Shown piece by piece: positions 17,116 through 26,261 of a DNA stretch of 40,974 nt. The stretch is from Caldalkalibacillus thermarum. GTDB taxonomy: Bacteria > Bacillota > Bacilli > Caldalkalibacillales > Caldalkalibacillaceae. The notes beneath the pieces are model-generated. The model did not search any database. It saw nothing but the letters and a program-made list of their open reading frames with translations, and was not told the DNA's origin. The position numbers and the translations under genes are program-made. Numbering within the stretch: position 1 is the stretch's first letter; each line of letters starts with the position of its first letter. The stretch covers positions 1 to 40,974 of the forward strand of contig NZ_BMKZ01000030.1 in NCBI RefSeq assembly GCF_014644735.1, read 5' to 3'.

Positions 17116-18273
17116 TTACTCCCTGTCTCTTAGCCACTCAACTTGTTGATGAATCACACTGACAAGAGGATGATCTGTTTCTAATTGCGAGTATTGTAAG
17201 AGAGCCCCCTCAATTCCAGCTTTTTTTATCGTTTCTTGAAGCTCAATGGCTTCAGGGTCCCCTTGATAATCAAACAGCAATAGGGCAGCAATACCTTTTG
17301 TCAAACCAACCGGTACCTCCCCGAATAATGAATAATATTGTTTGGCCGGATTAATTAAACGGTCATGAGCTCCGAGCTTACGAATGGGGGACCGTGCGAC
17401 TCTTACAATTTCATCTGAAATAGAGGGATTGGTAAACCGCTGAATGATTTTCTCTATATATGCCTTGTGTTCATTTTCATCCCAGCCATACTTTTTTACC
17501 AACACAGCTCCTGACTCACTTAGGGCCTTTTGAACATCGGAACGAATTTCTTCATCATCCATGGCCTCTTTGATCGTTTTTAGCTGCTTGTCATATCCTA
17601 AATAAGCAGCTATCGCATGCCCAGTATTGACTGTAAGCAGTTTTCTTTCAACATAAGGCATTAAATCATGAACCAACTGAATGCCTTTTACTTGTGGCAT
17701 ATCCCCAACCACATTCTTTTGTTCCACAATCCATTCAAAAAATGGCTCTACTACTACAGTAAGCGGATCACGATGTTTTTGGTTCGGAACGATACGATCT
17801 ACAGCACAATTTAGAAAACCATAATTTCTTTCAAATAAACTTGTTTCTTCTTCCGAAATCTTTTCGAATACTTTTTCCTTCAGAAAAGTACTTCCACCTA
17901 TCATATTTTCACAGGCAATGATATTTAACGGTTTTGGATTGGCCGATAATCTCTGGCGAAGTCCCTCCGCCAGAATCGTAGAGATGGCTGGTAAAATATT
18001 TGGCCCCACCGCCGTTGTCACTAAATCTGCTTTTGTTAAATAATGAATCACTTTGTCACATTCTTTTTGACTATTAACAGCTGAAACATTGCGAATGACT
18101 TGCTCTGTTCCAGATTTATCAGCAATGAGCACCCGATACTCCTTTTTCTCATTTAAGAAACGAACGACATCCTCATTGACATCGACAAAAACGATCTCAA
18201 AACCCGATTGGGAAAGCAAACTGCCAATAAAACCCCTGCCAATATTTCCTGCACCAAAATGGACGGCTAACAT
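17116..18273 (-). CDS. mtlD: Mannitol-1-phosphate 5-dehydrogenase
   Basis: MtlD oxidises mannitol 1-phosphate to fructose 6-phosphate with NAD+ in the cytoplasm. The 385-residue protein has the family N-terminal Rossmann motif [13 protein letters not shown], the ACENMIGGS segment, [11 protein letters not shown], and the catalytic-region signature [17 protein letters not shown] with its conserved lysine and histidine. The length is standard. It is the last gene of the mtlA-mtlR-mtlF-mtlD operon, starting one base after mtlF ends. Confidence 0.96.
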   Translation of the reverse strand: MLAVHFGAGNIGRGFIGSLLSQSGFEIVFVDVNEDVVRFLNEKKEYRVLIADKSGTEQVIRNVSAVNSQKECDKVIHYLTKADLVTTAVGPNILPAISTILAEGLRQRLSANPKPLNIIACENMIGGSTFLKEKVFEKISEEETSLFERNYGFLNCAVDRIVPNQKHRDPLTVVVEPFFEWIVEQKNVVGDMPQVKGIQLVHDLMPYVERKLLTVNTGHAIAAYLGYDKQLKTIKEAMDDEEIRSDVQKALSESGAVLVKKYGWDENEHKAYIEKIIQRFTNPSISDEIVRVARSPIRKLGAHDRLINPAKQYYSLFGEVPVGLTKGIAALLLFDYQGDPEAIELQETIKKAGIEGALLQYSQLETDHPLVSVIHQQVEWLRDRE

Positions 18274-18274
18274 A

Positions 18275-18712
18275 TTAATTCACCTCGTTTAATAAATGAA
18301 GTATATCTTCTTCCCTTGCTGCTTCTATGATTTTTTGAATATTCTCCTCCTCTGAACAAACAATGGCGATCTTTGAAAGAATGGCCAAATGTTCGTCGTT
18401 TTTTCCGGCAATGCCAATAAGTATTTTGGCCGTATGTCCATCTCCATAATCAACCCCGTCAGGGATTTGTACAACAGAAATGCCTGCATGTTTCACCAGG
18501 TTTCTGGCATCCTCAGTACCATGAGGAATGGCAACAAAGTTCCCCATATACGTTGATGCGAGTGCTTCCCGTTCGAACATTTTATCCACATAAGCAGGTT
18601 CAACATAACCTTGATTAACTAAAATATTTCCCGCTAAGCGAATCGCTTCCGTTTTATCTGTAACTGATGAACGCAAAACAATATTCTCTTTCTTCAATAC
18701 TGGCATTGGCAA
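18275..18712 (-). CDS. mtlF: Mannitol PTS EIIA component
   Basis: This soluble EIIA domain passes phosphate from HPr to the EIIB domain of MtlA. The phosphorylated histidine is His64 in [12 protein letters not shown], and the helix [30 protein letters not shown] precedes it as in other mannitol/fructose-type EIIA proteins. The start is a TTG with AAGGAG nine bases upstream; an ATG two codons later is 15 bases away. That Shine-Dalgarno overlaps the end of mtlR, so the two genes are likely translationally coupled. Confidence 0.93.
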   Translation of the reverse strand: MPMPVLKKENIVLRSSVTDKTEAIRLAGNILVNQGYVEPAYVDKMFEREALASTYMGNFVAIPHGTEDARNLVKHAGISVVQIPDGVDYGDGHTAKILIGIAGKNDEHLAILSKIAIVCSEEENIQKIIEAAREEDILHLLNEVN

Positions 18713-18718
18713 TTTAAT

Positions 18719-20812
18719 TCACTCCTTATGATCCGCAATATGTTCGTAAAAAAATTTCTCCAGATGGTAGCTTATAAAAGAATAAATCTTTTCATAGTTT
18801 CCTGATGCAAATACAGCCATACTTTCCTCATCTTTTATAATTAAAGCGCTTATGTGGCTTAAAACGGAAAGCATCTCTTGGGCAGCAGGCTCTGGTGCTA
18901 ACAGCAGCAAGAGTTTGTTCACCTTCATCTGCTTTTGATCCATACCATTTACCGTTTGCCATTTCGTTAATGTATAGATTGTAAACGAGGGTTGAATAAC
19001 AGCCGGGCTCCGGGTATGGTACATAGCAAAGGGAGTTCCCGGTATGCCTAATCCCCCTACTTGTTCCCTGTTTAACAATTGCGTAAAAACCCGTTCTTTA
19101 TCGCTAATAACCCCTTTTTGGTACAGTCGATGACACGCCTCAAACAACGCATCCCTAACGGATTCTCCATCTAATTCCAGTAAGGTAAAACCATTTAAGA
19201 TATTTACAATGGTTTCGCTCATTTTTTGAACGGAGCGGAGCTTTTCGGCCACATTTGTGGCACCTTCAGTGAATGGATGCTCTTGTTCTCTTCGTCCTTG
19301 CACTTCTCTATTCTCCAGGAACTTTTTAATAGATGTAAGTTCTCTTTCTTGAAGGATCGGGCTGACCACAAAATAAGTTCCTGTAAAGTTGTGCAGCGGC
19401 ACTGTTGAGACAATAAGGTCATATTGATCTGTATCCACTGCTTTCAATTCCAAGACAGATGTGTGTTTGATGTGTACGATCTCAGGAATTTCTTTTGTCA
19501 ATCTCGTTGCTAATATTTTTGCCGTACCTAAACCGCTTGAACATATAACTAAAGCGCGAATCCCTTTCCTTTTTCTTAATAGAGCGGAGGCGAAGTGAAG
19601 CACTAAATAACCAATTTCTTCCCTTGGAACAGCCAAATTGCGAAATACCTTTTTGACTCCTGTTTCTAACGTAGAAAAAAGGTCAGGATAGTCTTGAACA
19701 ATTTTGGATAAAAGTGGATTGGCTATCCCCATGTTATGTTGCATACGATAAATCGCCGGCTTTAAATGAACGACTAAATCCTGAAGTAAAAGCTTATCGT
19801 TCGTTAAATCTACGTTCAGTTCATTGCTAACAAAGCGAATCAATTCTTGTGCTTTTATTCCTATTTCAAAACTGGCTTCCTCTAACAAATATCCTTGACG
19901 ATCTTGAAATTTTGCCCCCATTAAATGCATTGTAATATAGCCAATTTCTTCAGGGGGTATCGTTATATGGAATACATTTTCTAGCGACCGGGCAATTTTT
20001 TCGGCAGTTTTGTATTCCTTGGCATCGCGAATTGTTTCTAAATATTGTTGATCAAAATTGATTGATTCTCCTTGGATAATCCGCTCAACAGCCAAGGCCA
20101 GATGGACCACTAAGGCGATATAGGAACTATCTGCAATAGGAAAAGGAAGTTCCTCTATGATCTCTCCAATTTGCTTTTCAATGATTAAGAAGTTGTTCTG
20201 ATCAACGAGGCCGAGGAGCTTCTCCGTAACGGTGTTGAGAGTTTCCGCTGATCTTTTTTGAATAGATTCTTTCATTAAGGATAGAAATTCATATTCACCA
20301 AAGTGATTCAATAATAACTCGCTCATCATCCTCCGTTTCGCCGATTCAGATCCCGCAATTTCGACCCCGTATCCCCTTTTTCGAATCAGCGAAAGCCCGT
20401 ATTTCTCAATGTCTTCCCTTATTTTGTCTAAATCGTGGCTGATGGTTGCTACGGTGACGTTTAAATCATTGGCCAGAGATAAAAGCTTGACAGGCTCTAT
20501 CGCCTCCAATAAAGTAATCAAGACGATTTTTTGACGCTCTTCCGGTGTGTATTCCGTATGAGACAAATGAAAAAGATGCAGTTGCAGTTCTTTTTTGTTA
20601 TGCTCGTCCCCAGCTACTTGGATGCCCACTCCTGATTTTTTGATGAGCTGCAAATGATAATCCTTTAATATGCGTTCTACACCTTTTAAGTCTCGGTGAA
20701 CCGTACGATTGCTGACTTGAAGCTGTTTGGCAAGATCCCTGACCGGAAGACCTTGATCATGAGACAATAATATATCGAGTATTTTTCTCTCCCTTGCCGA
20801 TATATACATCAC
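18719..20812 (-). CDS. mtlR: Mannitol operon transcriptional activator with PTS regulation domains
   Basis: MtlR is a 697-residue multidomain activator that senses PTS phosphorylation. It has an N-terminal DeoR/HTH_11 helix-turn-helix (about 1-60, GLPVRDLAKQLQVSNRTVHRDL) and a second HTH region (about 95-155). Two PRD domains follow (about 195-300 and 310-415), with histidines in YIALVVHLALAVERI, YITMHLMGAKF, LLQDLVVHLKPAIYRM and YLVLHFASAL. An EIIB-like domain carries Cys in ALVICSSGLGTAKILA, and a C-terminal EIIA-like domain has a conserved His in FAMYHTRSPAV. Phosphorylation of these sites sets activity. It sits between mtlA and mtlF, as in Geobacillus-type operons. Confidence 0.95.
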   Translation of the reverse strand: MMYISARERKILDILLSHDQGLPVRDLAKQLQVSNRTVHRDLKGVERILKDYHLQLIKKSGVGIQVAGDEHNKKELQLHLFHLSHTEYTPEERQKIVLITLLEAIEPVKLLSLANDLNVTVATISHDLDKIREDIEKYGLSLIRKRGYGVEIAGSESAKRRMMSELLLNHFGEYEFLSLMKESIQKRSAETLNTVTEKLLGLVDQNNFLIIEKQIGEIIEELPFPIADSSYIALVVHLALAVERIIQGESINFDQQYLETIRDAKEYKTAEKIARSLENVFHITIPPEEIGYITMHLMGAKFQDRQGYLLEEASFEIGIKAQELIRFVSNELNVDLTNDKLLLQDLVVHLKPAIYRMQHNMGIANPLLSKIVQDYPDLFSTLETGVKKVFRNLAVPREEIGYLVLHFASALLRKRKGIRALVICSSGLGTAKILATRLTKEIPEIVHIKHTSVLELKAVDTDQYDLIVSTVPLHNFTGTYFVVSPILQERELTSIKKFLENREVQGRREQEHPFTEGATNVAEKLRSVQKMSETIVNILNGFTLLELDGESVRDALFEACHRLYQKGVISDKERVFTQLLNREQVGGLGIPGTPFAMYHTRSPAVIQPSFTIYTLTKWQTVNGMDQKQMKVNKLLLLLAPEPAAQEMLSVLSHISALIIKDEESMAVFASGNYEKIYSFISYHLEKFFYEHIADHKE

Positions 20813-20897
20813 GCTTCACCCGTCCCCTTTGAGCAACCATGCGGACACGATTTTTGGATTTGAATTGAGTTCTCAGGAGGGTGGTTAGCCCTCCTAC

Positions 20898-22316
20898 TTA
20901 ATTCTTTTCCTTTATAGTCTCAATCAATTCATCATATTTTGGACTATTTAAGAAGTTTTCGACCGCGACATGATAAGCGTTTGGCAGTTTCTCCTTCGCA
21001 CGCTCCGTTAGATTTTGGTGAGTAATGACAATATCTGCGTCTTCCGGAAGCTGGTTAATGGCTGTATTTGTTACTTCAATATCCAATCCCGCTTTCTGTA
21101 CTTTATTTCGTAAAATCGAAGCTCCCATGGCGCTTGAACCCATTCCTGCATCACAGGCAAACACAATTTTGTTAACTTGGGATGGCATCGTTGTTTCTTT
21201 TTGTAACACAGCAGCCATATCACTCTTTTTCCCTTTTAATTGTTGCATTTTTTCTGTCGCCTTGCTCAGATCTTCTTCTTTATTTTTTGCAGCTTTCAGG
21301 AAAAGAGAGGCGATGAGGAAAGAAACAGCTGCTGCCACAAATACTCCTGCCAGTACACCAAAGTGGTTGCCTTTTGGAGTCATCGCTAACAAGGCAAAAA
21401 TACTGCCAGGGGACGGAACGGCCACTAATCCGGCATTGAAAAGTGTAAACGTTAAAACCCCGCTTACTCCCCCTGCGATTGCTGCTAAAATTAATACCGG
21501 TCTCATTAAGATGTACGGAAAGTATATTTCGTGAATACCGCCTAGAAAATGAATAACCACGGCACCTGGCGCTGACTGTTTTGCTACTCCTTGTCCAAAC
21601 AGCCAAAAAGCGAGTAAAATACCAAGACCCGGCCCCGGATTTGTTTCCAGCAGGAACAAAATCGATTGGCCTGTTGCAGCAGCTTGCTCTATTCCAATCG
21701 GGCTCAAAATCCCATGGTTTATGGCGTTATTTAAAAACAGGACTTTTGCAGGCTCAATAATGATATTGGCAAACGGTAATAATTTGAAATCGATAATAGC
21801 CTCAACCCCAGCGGCTAATGTTTTGTTTAGAGCTAAAACAACTGGTCCGATTCCTTTAAAGGCAACTAAGGTTAAAATCCCACCAATAATTCCCGCTGAA
21901 AAGTTGTTGACTAACATTTCAAATCCTTGTCTGACTTTCCCCTCGATGAGTTGATCAAATTTCTTGATCATATAACCGCCAAGGGGTCCCATCATCATTG
22001 CCCCAAGAAACATCGGAATGTCAGAACCGACAATGACCCCCATTGTAGCCGTCGCACCGACGACGCCGCCGCGGACATCGTAAATCATCTTGCCGCCTGT
22101 ATAACCGATTAATAATGGTAATAAATACGTAATCATAGGGCCGACAAGCTGGGCAAATGCTTCATTGGGTATCCATCCTGTCGGGATAAACAAAGCAGTA
22201 ATAAAACCCCAAGCAATAAACGCACCAATATTAGGCATAATCATGCCGCTTAAGTAACTGCCAAATCGTTGAATTCTCACACGAAACTCTGATTGATTGA
22301 CCTTTTCACCAACCAT
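20898..22316 (-). CDS. mtlA: Mannitol-specific PTS transporter EIICB
   Basis: MtlA takes up mannitol and phosphorylates it. The 472-residue protein starts with the membrane EIIC domain (about 1-340), with MIMPNIGAFIAWG, NNAINHGILSPIG and the substrate-site motif HFLGGIHEIYFPYI. A charged linker leads to EIIB (about 375-472) with the phosphocysteine in VFACDAGMGSSAMGA. There is no fused EIIA; MtlF supplies it. The gene follows a strong promoter with an overlapping cre site, and AGGGGGGA sits upstream of the ATG. Confidence 0.96.
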   Translation of the reverse strand: MVGEKVNQSEFRVRIQRFGSYLSGMIMPNIGAFIAWGFITALFIPTGWIPNEAFAQLVGPMITYLLPLLIGYTGGKMIYDVRGGVVGATATMGVIVGSDIPMFLGAMMMGPLGGYMIKKFDQLIEGKVRQGFEMLVNNFSAGIIGGILTLVAFKGIGPVVLALNKTLAAGVEAIIDFKLLPFANIIIEPAKVLFLNNAINHGILSPIGIEQAAATGQSILFLLETNPGPGLGILLAFWLFGQGVAKQSAPGAVVIHFLGGIHEIYFPYILMRPVLILAAIAGGVSGVLTFTLFNAGLVAVPSPGSIFALLAMTPKGNHFGVLAGVFVAAAVSFLIASLFLKAAKNKEEDLSKATEKMQQLKGKKSDMAAVLQKETTMPSQVNKIVFACDAGMGSSAMGASILRNKVQKAGLDIEVTNTAINQLPEDADIVITHQNLTERAKEKLPNAYHVAVENFLNSPKYDELIETIKEKN

Positions 22317-22350
22317 TTTTTGAATCCCCCCTTTTTTTCTTCCTATTTTT

Positions 22351-22380
22351 ATATTAAAGCGCTTGCAAAGGAGGGTTCAA
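22351..22380 (-). promoter_or_regulatory. mtl promoter with overlapping cre site
   Basis: On the minus strand, TTGAAC (22375-22380) and TAATAT (22351-22356) form -35 and -10 boxes with an 18-base spacer. TTGCAAGCGCTTTAA (22354-22368) lies inside the spacer and matches the CcpA cre consensus WTGNAANCGNWNNCW except at one of the last positions. This arrangement would give carbon catabolite repression of mtlA. MtlR binding sites upstream could not be identified by eye. Confidence 0.65.
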
Positions 22381-22386
22381 CGTAAA

Positions 22387-22740
22387 GTAAATATCATTTT
22401 GTCCCAACCATTATTGTCATTTTTTAAAAAGATTTAGGTACATAGGTAAAGGCAAAGAATATTGGCAGCAGAAATCACTGCTGTACTTATCAGTCGTTGA
22501 TAGTTGTCCAAATATTTATACATGGAAATTCCTGTTAATTTAATATTTGAAATATGAAAATCATAGTTTTCCTAATATTTGAAGCATGAATGACTGCCTC
22601 TCTTTAATGTACAAAAATTTACGAATAGTACTTGAACAGATATTTTTTCATCTTTTTAATCGTTTGCTATTTAATGATATGTGCTATTATTACCAGTTAA
22701 CAGGACAATCGGTTGGGCCGATATTTTTAAGAGCCTGCCG
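22387..22740. other. AT-rich gene-free stretch between mtlA and mdh
   Basis: No convincing gene is present; short frames here lack ribosome binding sites and family features. It should contain the MtlR-responsive upstream region of the mannitol promoter. Direct copies of TAATATTTGAA-like sequence near 22541-22580 are the only structure I noticed. Confidence 0.5.
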
Positions 22741-22746
22741 AACGAT

Positions 22747-22786
22747 CAAAAAAGGCCACCCACGGAAATTTTCGTGAGTGGTCTTT
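22747..22786 (-). terminator. Intrinsic terminator of the microcompartment operon
   Basis: On the minus strand AAGACCACTCACG pairs with CGTGGGTGGCCTT across a short AT loop and is followed by TTTTTTGATC. It lies about 50 bases past the mdh stop, so mdh is the last gene of the BMC operon. Confidence 0.85.
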
Positions 22787-22838
22787 CCAAAAGCAACGCT
22801 GCTTCAGGCGGGCAGTGCATTTCGTTATATACATTCAA

Positions 22839-23783
22839 TTATTCCCCTTTAAGAATATCCATGACTTTTCGCACCGAATTAGCTGACCGACTGAGAGCCT
22901 TTTTCTCTTCATCCGTTAAATGCAATTCAATGATCTTTTCTACTCCGTTTCCACCAAGTATGGTAGGTACACCTAAATATAAGTCATGAAATCCATATTC
23001 ACCTTCTAAATAAGCCACTGCAGGAAGAATCTTCTTTTTGTCTCTGATGATGGCTTCTGCCATCTGAACCAGAGACGCAGCCGGGGCAAAATAGGCACTG
23101 CCATTACCTAACAGATTCACTATTTCTCCCCCGCCCTTTCTGGTCCGCTCCACAATGGCAGCCAAACGATCGGCGGGAATCAACGTTTCTAAGGGGATAC
23201 CACCCGCATACGAATACCGCACCAGCGGGACCATATCGTCTCCATGTCCGCCCAGCACAAATCCAGATACATCCTCAACTGAAATACCCAGCTCCTGGGC
23301 AACGAATGTATTAAAGCGGGCAGTGTCCAGCACCCCGGACTGGCCAATGACACGGTTTTTGGGAAAACGCGTCGTTTGGAAACAAACATAGGTCATCACA
23401 TCCACAGGATTGCTCAAAACCAGGATCATACTTTGTGGGGCATACTTCACTATATTTTCGGATACTTTCCTCATAATTTTGGCGTTGGTATGGACCAAAT
23501 CGTCGCGGCTCATACCAGGCTTGCGGGCAACCCCTGCCGTAACTACAATGAGGTTGGCATCTTTGATCAGCTCATAATTTGAAGTACCGGTAATATGAGC
23601 ATTGAACAGTTGTACTGGGCCCGCTTCCAGCATATCCAGAGCTTTGCCCTTGGTCCGTTTCTCTGCCTCGGGGATATCCACTAAGACGATATCCCCCAGC
23701 TCTTTTTGTGCGAGCATCAGTGCGGTTATTGTCCCCGTATTTCCCGCTCCAATCACCGCTATTTTATGTCGTTGAAACGTCAC
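22839..23783 (-). CDS. mdh: Malate dehydrogenase (LDH-like), last gene of the BMC operon
   Basis: This 314-residue NAD-dependent dehydrogenase interconverts malate and oxaloacetate. Visible features are the Rossmann motif [10 protein letters not shown] (residues 12-21), Asp36 for NAD, the mobile loop [11 protein letters not shown] with Arg87 (the malate-specific arginine; lactate dehydrogenases have glutamine here), LSNPVD, and catalytic His180 in LGGHGDDM. It begins at GTG 32 bases after the tailed shell gene, and the next terminator is behind it. No encapsulation-type N-terminal helix is seen. It may regenerate NAD+ used by the aldehyde dehydrogenase, but a housekeeping TCA role is possible. 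Confidence 0.9.
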   Translation of the reverse strand: MTFQRHKIAVIGAGNTGTITALMLAQKELGDIVLVDIPEAEKRTKGKALDMLEAGPVQLFNAHITGTSNYELIKDANLIVVTAGVARKPGMSRDDLVHTNAKIMRKVSENIVKYAPQSMILVLSNPVDVMTYVCFQTTRFPKNRVIGQSGVLDTARFNTFVAQELGISVEDVSGFVLGGHGDDMVPLVRYSYAGGIPLETLIPADRLAAIVERTRKGGGEIVNLLGNGSAYFAPAASLVQMAEAIIRDKKKILPAVAYLEGEYGFHDLYLGVPTILGGNGVEKIIELHLTDEEKKALSRSANSVRKVMDILKGE

Positions 23784-23815
23784 GTTCCCTCACCTTCTAT
23801 CCTTTTGTTCCTGGC

Positions 23816-24253
23816 TTAAGTTTTATCGTTCTCTGAATCAGTGGATTCGTTCTCCTGATCCTCCTTTTTCTTTCGATTCTTTGTTCTGTTCCCATCCTTT
23901 AACTCTCTTGCTTTGGCCTGATCTTTCACTTTTGGGGATGTTAGAGTTGTATTTTGCTGAGCCGGCCCTTGAAACGACCTTTTGTCCGTTGCCAACATCG
24001 TGCCTACTGTTACATCGGGGTGAGCGATCACATGACAGGCGATCAACTCTCCAACCTGCTCAGCTGCTTTTTTACCCGCTTCAACAGCAGCCTGTACGGC
24101 TCCAACGTCTCCTTCCACAAGGACAGCCACCAGCGCCCCGTCCACTTTTTCTTGATTAACCAAACTCACATCTGCTGCTTTAATCATGGCATCTGCCGCT
24201 TCAATTGAACCAATCAATCCCCTTGTTTCGATCATGCCCAACGCTTTGGCCAA
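23816..24253 (-). CDS. BMC-H shell protein with a long charged C-terminal tail
   Basis: This hexamer-forming shell protein has a core of about 85 residues ([26 protein letters not shown], then VEGDVGAVQAAVEAGKKAAEQVGELIACHVIAHP) and matches EutM/PduA-type proteins. About 60 further residues are polar and highly charged, rich in Lys, Glu, Asp and Asn. The TTG at 24253 gives the canonical MAKALGMIETRG and has AAGGTGAGG just upstream. A GTG at 24262, overlapping the eutN stop, is the alternative. The tail could bind cargo or mark a shell face. It lies between eutN and mdh. Confidence 0.88.
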   Translation of the reverse strand: MAKALGMIETRGLIGSIEAADAMIKAADVSLVNQEKVDGALVAVLVEGDVGAVQAAVEAGKKAAEQVGELIACHVIAHPDVTVGTMLATDKRSFQGPAQQNTTLTSPKVKDQAKARELKDGNRTKNRKKKEDQENESTDSENDKT

Positions 24254-24258
24254 CCGCC

Positions 24259-24531
24259 TCACCTTCCTTCTATATCAATGGAGTCAACAATGCCAATTAC
24301 CACTGCATCAATGGGAAGATCTTTGTCTGCAATGACAAAGCGGGATGAGCTGCCCTCTGTAATCATCACCCGGTCTCCCACCCCGGCACCGATTCGGTCA
24401 GCGGCAATGAGGGGGGTGTCTACAGGATTGCCGCAGGGATCTTCCAGCTGAACAAATAGGAATTTAAGACCTTTTAAACCCTCTTCTTTACGCGTTGCCC
24501 ATACATTCCCAATCACCGTGCCAATTTTCAT
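24259..24531 (-). CDS. eutN: EutN/CcmL-type pentameric vertex protein
   Basis: This 90-residue protein of the EutN/CcmL family caps the vertices of the polyhedral shell. It shows the family opening MKIGTVIGNVWATRKEEGLKGLKFLFVQ, the central DTPLIAADRIGAGVGDRVMITEGSSSR and the ending DAVVIGIVDSIDIEG. Its ATG overlaps the stop of the upstream 233-residue gene by four bases, and its stop overlaps a possible GTG of the next shell gene, so the three are translated as a coupled set. Confidence 0.95.
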   Translation of the reverse strand: MKIGTVIGNVWATRKEEGLKGLKFLFVQLEDPCGNPVDTPLIAADRIGAGVGDRVMITEGSSSRFVIADKDLPIDAVVIGIVDSIDIEGR

Positions 24532-25229
24532 CTTTGACCCACCTCATCCTTGCTGACTAAAAGTTTGATCCCCCGTTCTCTGGCTGTGTCCCGGGCAAGC
24601 GGGGTGATGATGACCGAAGGCGACACAACAATGGTTTTGGCTTCAGTCTCCTGCAGCGCACGCTGTGTCAACAGCTGTCCTGTAAAGTGCCATATGGCTT
24701 GATTACCTTGCCGATCTCCCGGTTTCAATTTGGCCAGATCGGCTAGTGTGCCAAAGGTAACGCCAAAGTCCAGTAATGTCCTTACTTGCTGCAAAAGATA
24801 GTCTCTATAGCGTTTAGCACCTGTGCTAAGTGAATCTCGTTCATCATGGGCAGCAAACATCCATTCCAGACTGGGAGCCACTTGGATAAATACAGGGATA
24901 TCTGACTGCAACGCTTGGGCCAAAACAGCTGCCCCAACCGTGTCTGTCAAACCCAAAGCACCCCGGACGATGAAGTCCTGATCCATGTGGAAAAAATAAA
25001 CCATATGAACAGATGTTAAGGTGTCATCCAGTGCAGCATCTGCCGTGTGGAGCTCAACCTGCCATTTGTGTTGTAAGGCAGCTTTCGCCAGATCAAGATC
25101 TTCGGGGTTGGCATCAGTGTTATAAACCATCAGCAATCGAGGTGGAGAACACACACGGCGCACCACTTCTCTGGCAATTTCCTCTATCAGCTGACGATGT
25201 TTGATAAGCTGACGTTGATGGTCTTTCAT
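24528..25229 (-). CDS. Unrecognised BMC-operon protein, possibly flavoprotein-like
   Basis: I do not firmly recognise this 233-residue protein. The first 30 residues (HRQLIEEIAREVVRRV) form an amphipathic helix like encapsulation peptides, ending at a PP break. The middle has alternating beta-alpha elements (RLLMVYNTDANPEDLDLAKAAL, VHMVYFFHMDQDFIVRGALGL, TVGAAVLAQALQSDIPVFIQV). The C-terminus ends in TIVVSPSVIITPLARDTARERGIKLLV. This resembles, without proof, flavoprotein-type accessory proteins in other BMC loci. Start and stop overlap pduL and eutN by four bases each, so it is a core operon member. No catalytic motif can be named. Confidence 0.6.
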   Translation of the reverse strand: MKDHQRQLIKHRQLIEEIAREVVRRVCSPPRLLMVYNTDANPEDLDLAKAALQHKWQVELHTADAALDDTLTSVHMVYFFHMDQDFIVRGALGLTDTVGAAVLAQALQSDIPVFIQVAPSLEWMFAAHDERDSLSTGAKRYRDYLLQQVRTLLDFGVTFGTLADLAKLKPGDRQGNQAIWHFTGQLLTQRALQETEAKTIVVSPSVIITPLARDTARERGIKLLVSKDEVGQR

Positions 25230-25891
25230 GAATGAATAACTCCCGGTGTATGACTGGGAATCAGGATGCCTTCTCCCCGTGTTGAAATCAGAGCTGCATT
25301 GCCTTCATCCGTATCAATGTGCATCTCAAGTTTGTAACGGTCAGATACACGGATCAACACGTTTTCAAACGTAATAGGGCGCTCACTTTTCACTTTGACT
25401 TTGACGCATTGCCCGTGCTCAACATTGAAAGCAGCGGCGTCTTCTGGTGTCATATGAATATGGTTTTGGGCAATTATCAGTCCTTGAGAGAGATGGACAC
25501 TCCCTTTTGGACCAATAACGGTGACCGGAGACGAACCCTTAATGTCTCCGGAAACACGCAGGGGGGGATTTAGGCCCAGTTTAAACGCATCAGTCCCGCT
25601 GATTTCCACCTGGCTCTCCCCCCGTGCCGGGCCCAAAATACGCACCCGCTCCAGACAACCTTTCGGTCCCGCAATGATCACCGTCTCCTCTGCTGCAAAT
25701 TGACCTGGCTGGGATAAATCAGCCTTATGCGTCAGCTGATAGCCCGCACCAAACAGGGCTTCCACATGCGCCTGTGACAGATGCACATGCCGGGCTGAGA
25801 CAGCAATGGGAATAGTCAATCCGTTGCGGCCCCCGTGATGGTATTCCGACAGCACCTGCTCCACAAGAGATTGGACATTTGTCTGATCCAT
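25226..25891 (-). CDS. pduL: PduL-type phosphate acyltransferase (phosphotransacylase)
   Basis: PduL converts acetyl-CoA or propionyl-CoA plus phosphate to the acyl phosphate and recycles CoA inside the compartment. The 221-residue protein begins with a helix typical of an encapsulation peptide (NVQSLVEQVLSEY). The metal-binding motifs follow: SARHVHLS (His35, His37), NHIHMTPEDA and LEMHIDTDEGN. The two-domain length is usual. It has an AAGAAGGGGA site and is coupled by a four-base overlap to the unknown gene. The same enzyme could serve both ethanolamine and aminopropanol branches. Confidence 0.94.
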   Translation of the reverse strand: MDQTNVQSLVEQVLSEYHHGGRNGLTIPIAVSARHVHLSQAHVEALFGAGYQLTHKADLSQPGQFAAEETVIIAGPKGCLERVRILGPARGESQVEISGTDAFKLGLNPPLRVSGDIKGSSPVTVIGPKGSVHLSQGLIIAQNHIHMTPEDAAAFNVEHGQCVKVKVKSERPITFENVLIRVSDRYKLEMHIDTDEGNAALISTRGEGILIPSHTPGVIHS

Positions 25892-25918
25892 TGTTTCCCC
25901 TTCTTTCTTAACCCCCTA

Positions 25919-26209
25919 TTATTCTGCCGAGACTTTAGGCAAGATGCTTTCCAACTCGTTATGCGGGCGGGGAATGACGTGTACAGACAATAATTCTCCA
26001 ACACGCCGGGCCGCTTCAGCCCCGGCTTCGGTTGCGGCTTTAACCGCCCCTACATCACCGCGTACCATCACTGTCACCAACCCGCCTCCAACATGCACTT
26101 TGCCAATCAGATGAACATTAGCCGCCTTAACCATGGCATCGGCCGCCTCAATCGAGGCCACTAATCCTTTGGTTTCAATCATCCCTAAAGCTGTATATTC
26201 TCTGGACAT
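25919..26209 (-). CDS. eutM: BMC-H shell protein, EutM-like
   Basis: This 96-residue single-domain BMC protein is the probable main facet hexamer. The sequence [57 protein letters not shown] runs through both conserved elements, with the pore-loop region KVHVGGG. It ends [22 protein letters not shown] precedes the ATG. It lies between eutE and pduL. Confidence 0.94.
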   Translation of the reverse strand: MSREYTALGMIETKGLVASIEAADAMVKAANVHLIGKVHVGGGLVTVMVRGDVGAVKAATEAGAEAARRVGELLSVHVIPRPHNELESILPKVSAE

Positions 26210-26261
26210 ATTTCATACCTCCTAAATGAGTTTTGTTATATTGATTGTTTGAAAAAGTTGA

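Noticed and set aside
22586-22777. Short plus-strand frame in the mtlA-mdh gap
   Set aside because: No ribosome site, and it runs into the terminator hairpin at 22747-22786.
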